From: Hippophae tibetana
Taxonomy: Eukaryota; Streptophyta; Magnoliopsida; Rosales; Elaeagnaceae
Reading direction: 5' to 3'
DNA length: 64,000 nucleotides
Assembly (NCBI GenBank): GCA_037013495.1
Contig: CM072801.1
Span: forward strand, 70,541,816-70,605,815
Below, one piece after another: positions 62,101-64,000 of this stretch. Under the pieces are notes generated by a model. It saw only the letters and a list, made by a program, of their open reading frames with translations. It was not told the DNA's origin and ran no database searches. Within the stretch, counting starts at the first letter, position 1. Every line of letters starts with the position of its first letter. Both the position numbers and the translations under genes were made by a program.

Positions 62101-64000
62101 ATCTTGTGAATCGATACGAGCTTCGATGTGATATATTATAATAGTCGTTAAGATACTTGAGTCTAGAGTTATTGTCGATTAACGTTGAAAATTCGATATA
62201 TCAAATGTTTTGTTATTTTTTACCAAGTTAACAGTAACCCCTTTCCTGTTCTCTCCTCATAAATTTTTTGGAAGAATTGAGATTTATTGATCACATAAAT
62301 AAAGATCCCTTGTTCAGAACAAATATCTCTTTTACATATCAATGGATTAAATCGAAAGTAAGTAAAACGGAAATGTGTGACAAAAACATAAACCTTCGAT
62401 AAGTGATGTAAAGGATGGAATTTTGTTACAGAAATCAGGTTCTCTTGCGTGGCCAAAATTAATCGTGTGATTCGATACGAGCTTCGATGTTATATATTAT
62501 AATAGTCTTTAAGATACCTCAGTCTAGAGTTATGGTCGATTAAAGTTGAAAATTCGATATATCAAATGTTTTGTTATTTTTGAACAAGTGAACAGTAACC
62601 ACTTTCGTTTTCTCTTTTCTTAAATTATTTAGGGAGAATAGAGAATTATTGATCACATAAATATAGTTCCTTACTCGGCACAAATATCTCTCTTACAGAT
62701 CTATTGAATAAAATCGAAAGTAAGTAAAACGGAAATTTGTGACAAAAACATAAAACCTCGATAAGTGATGTAAACGATGGAATTTGGTTACAGAAATCAG
62801 GTTCTCTTGCGTGGCCAAAATTAATCGTGTGATTCGATACGAGCTTCGATGTTATATATTATAATAGTCGTTAAGATACCTCAGTCTAGAGTTATTGTCG
62901 ATTAAAGTTGAAAATTCGATATATCAATTGTTTTGTTATTTTTTAACAAGTTAACAGTAACCCCTTTCATGTTCTCTCCTCTTAAATTTTTTGGGAGAAT
63001 AGAGAATTATTGATCACATAAATAAAGATCCCTTACTCGGCACAAATATCTCTCTTACATATCTATTGAATAAAATCGAAAGTACGTAAAACGGGAATTT
63101 GTGATAAAAACATAAACCCTCGATAAGTGATGTAAACGATGGAATTTGGTTACAGAAATCAGGTTCTCTTGCGTGGCCAAAATTAATCGTGTGAATCGAT
63201 ACGAGCTTCGATGTTATATATTATAATAGTCGTTAAGATACCTCAGTCTAGAGTTATTGTCGATTAAAGTTGAAAATTCGATATATCAATTGTTTTGTTA
63301 TTTTTAACAAGTTAACAGTAACCCCTTTCCTGTTCTCTCCTCTTAAATTTTTTGGGAGAATAGAGAATTATTGATCACATAAATAAAGATCCCTTACTCG
63401 GCACAAATATCTCTCTTACAAATCTATTGAATAAAATCGAAAGTATGTGAAACACTAATTTGTGCCAAAAACATAAAACCCACGATAAGTGATGTAAACG
63501 ATGGAATTTGGTTACAGAAATCAGGTTCCCAAATGAGGCCAAAACTAATCTTGTGAATCGATACGAGCTTCGATGTGATATATTATAATAGTCGTTAAGA
63601 TACTTCAGTCTAGAGTTATTGTCGATTAAAGTTGAAAATTCGATATATCAAATGTTTTGTTATTTTTTAACAAGTTAACAGTAACCCCTTTCCTGTTCTC
63701 TCCTCTTAAATTTTTTGGAAGAATAGAGATTTATTGATCACATAAATAAAGATCCCTTGTTCAGAACAAATATCTCTTTTACATATCAATGGATTAAATC
63801 GAAAGTAAGTAAAACGGAAATGTGTGACAAAAACATAAACCCTCGATAAGTGATGTAAATGATGGAATTTTGTTACAGAAATCAGGTTGTTTTGCGTGGC
63901 CAAAATTAATCGTGTGATTCGATACGAGCTTCGATGTTATATATTATAATAGTCTTTAAGATACCTCAGTCTAGAGTTATGGTCTATTAAAGTTGAAAAT

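Larger units (their letters stand above)
12390..64000 (+). repeat. Satellite DNA array, ~362-bp monomer, ~142 copies
   Basis: Landmarks such as ATCTCTCTTACA, CCCTCGATAAGTGATGTAAA and CTCAGTCTAGAGTTAT recur every 361-362 bp, all in one orientation, from the LTR end to the window end. Monomers are AT-rich and fall into variant classes: TTGCGTGGCC; CCCAAATGAGGCC with GTATGTGAAACACTAATTTG; CACTTTCGTTTTCTCTTTTC with TTTAGGGAGAAT; and CTAGTGTGGCC with TTTTTGTACAAG. Classes alternate in fixed orders, giving the higher-order units listed below. No gene lies in the array. I do not recognise the family. Long homogenised arrays of this kind are often centromeric or subtelomeric in plants. Confidence 0.97.

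Noticed and set aside
14494..63903. Dozens of minus-strand 65-codon ORFs (MATQ(E/K)NLISVTKF…)
   Set aside because: They recur at multiples of ~362 bp in one satellite variant class and are broken in other classes. They are by-products of monomer sequence, with no promoter or selection signal.
12390..64000. CRISPR-like periodic array
   Set aside because: The whole 362-bp unit is repeated without unique spacers, and the neighbour is a plant retrotransposon. It is satellite DNA.

Overview
The window is plant nuclear heterochromatin with two parts. Positions 1-12389 hold one nearly complete LTR retrotransposon of the Ty3/gypsy Athila type; only the first ~1.2 kb of its 5' LTR lies outside the window. 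Positions 12390-64000 hold a head-to-tail satellite array with a monomer of about 362 bp (roughly 142 copies). The organism is an angiosperm, judged from the Athila-type polyprotein, the tRNA-Asp primer binding site and a long AT-rich satellite. The species cannot be named from the sequence. No ordinary host gene, tRNA or rRNA gene was found.

The retroelement reads left to right: partial 5' LTR (1-902), primer binding site (909-926), structured leader, a stand-alone gag ORF (1507-2844), a 358-bp spacer, a second full gag fused to protease, reverse transcriptase, RNase H and integrase (3203-8374), about 1.9 kb of AT-rich non-coding DNA with an internal purine tract, a polypurine tract (10277-10288) and a complete 3' LTR (10289-12389). 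Both ORFs are intact. The visible 902 bp of the two LTRs differ by only two substitutions and a 1-bp indel, so the insertion is recent. The 3' LTR ends directly inside a satellite monomer, so the element landed in the array. No env-like ORF is present.

The most unusual feature is the duplicated gag. The two Gags match at about 70% over their best block, but the first has Tyr in place of the first two zinc-knuckle cysteines. Each gag-containing ORF is followed by the same pair of small RNA hairpins. The leader carries two tandem hairpins whose stems differ by compensatory changes. The LTR U3 holds a 12-unit repeat, an inverted pair of TGACGTCA sites and a TATA box.

The satellite has a layered higher-order organisation. 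Thirteen-monomer units (4705 bp) dominate ~13.4-31.3 kb, nine-monomer units (3257 bp) ~31.3-37.9 kb, shared segments at 18- and 16-monomer spacing ~39-50.7 kb, and five/two/seven-monomer units ~52.8-59.1 kb. Copies within a block are nearly identical, which points to recent local amplification. A young Athila element inside a homogenised satellite resembles plant centromeric or pericentromeric DNA; that location is inferred, not shown.
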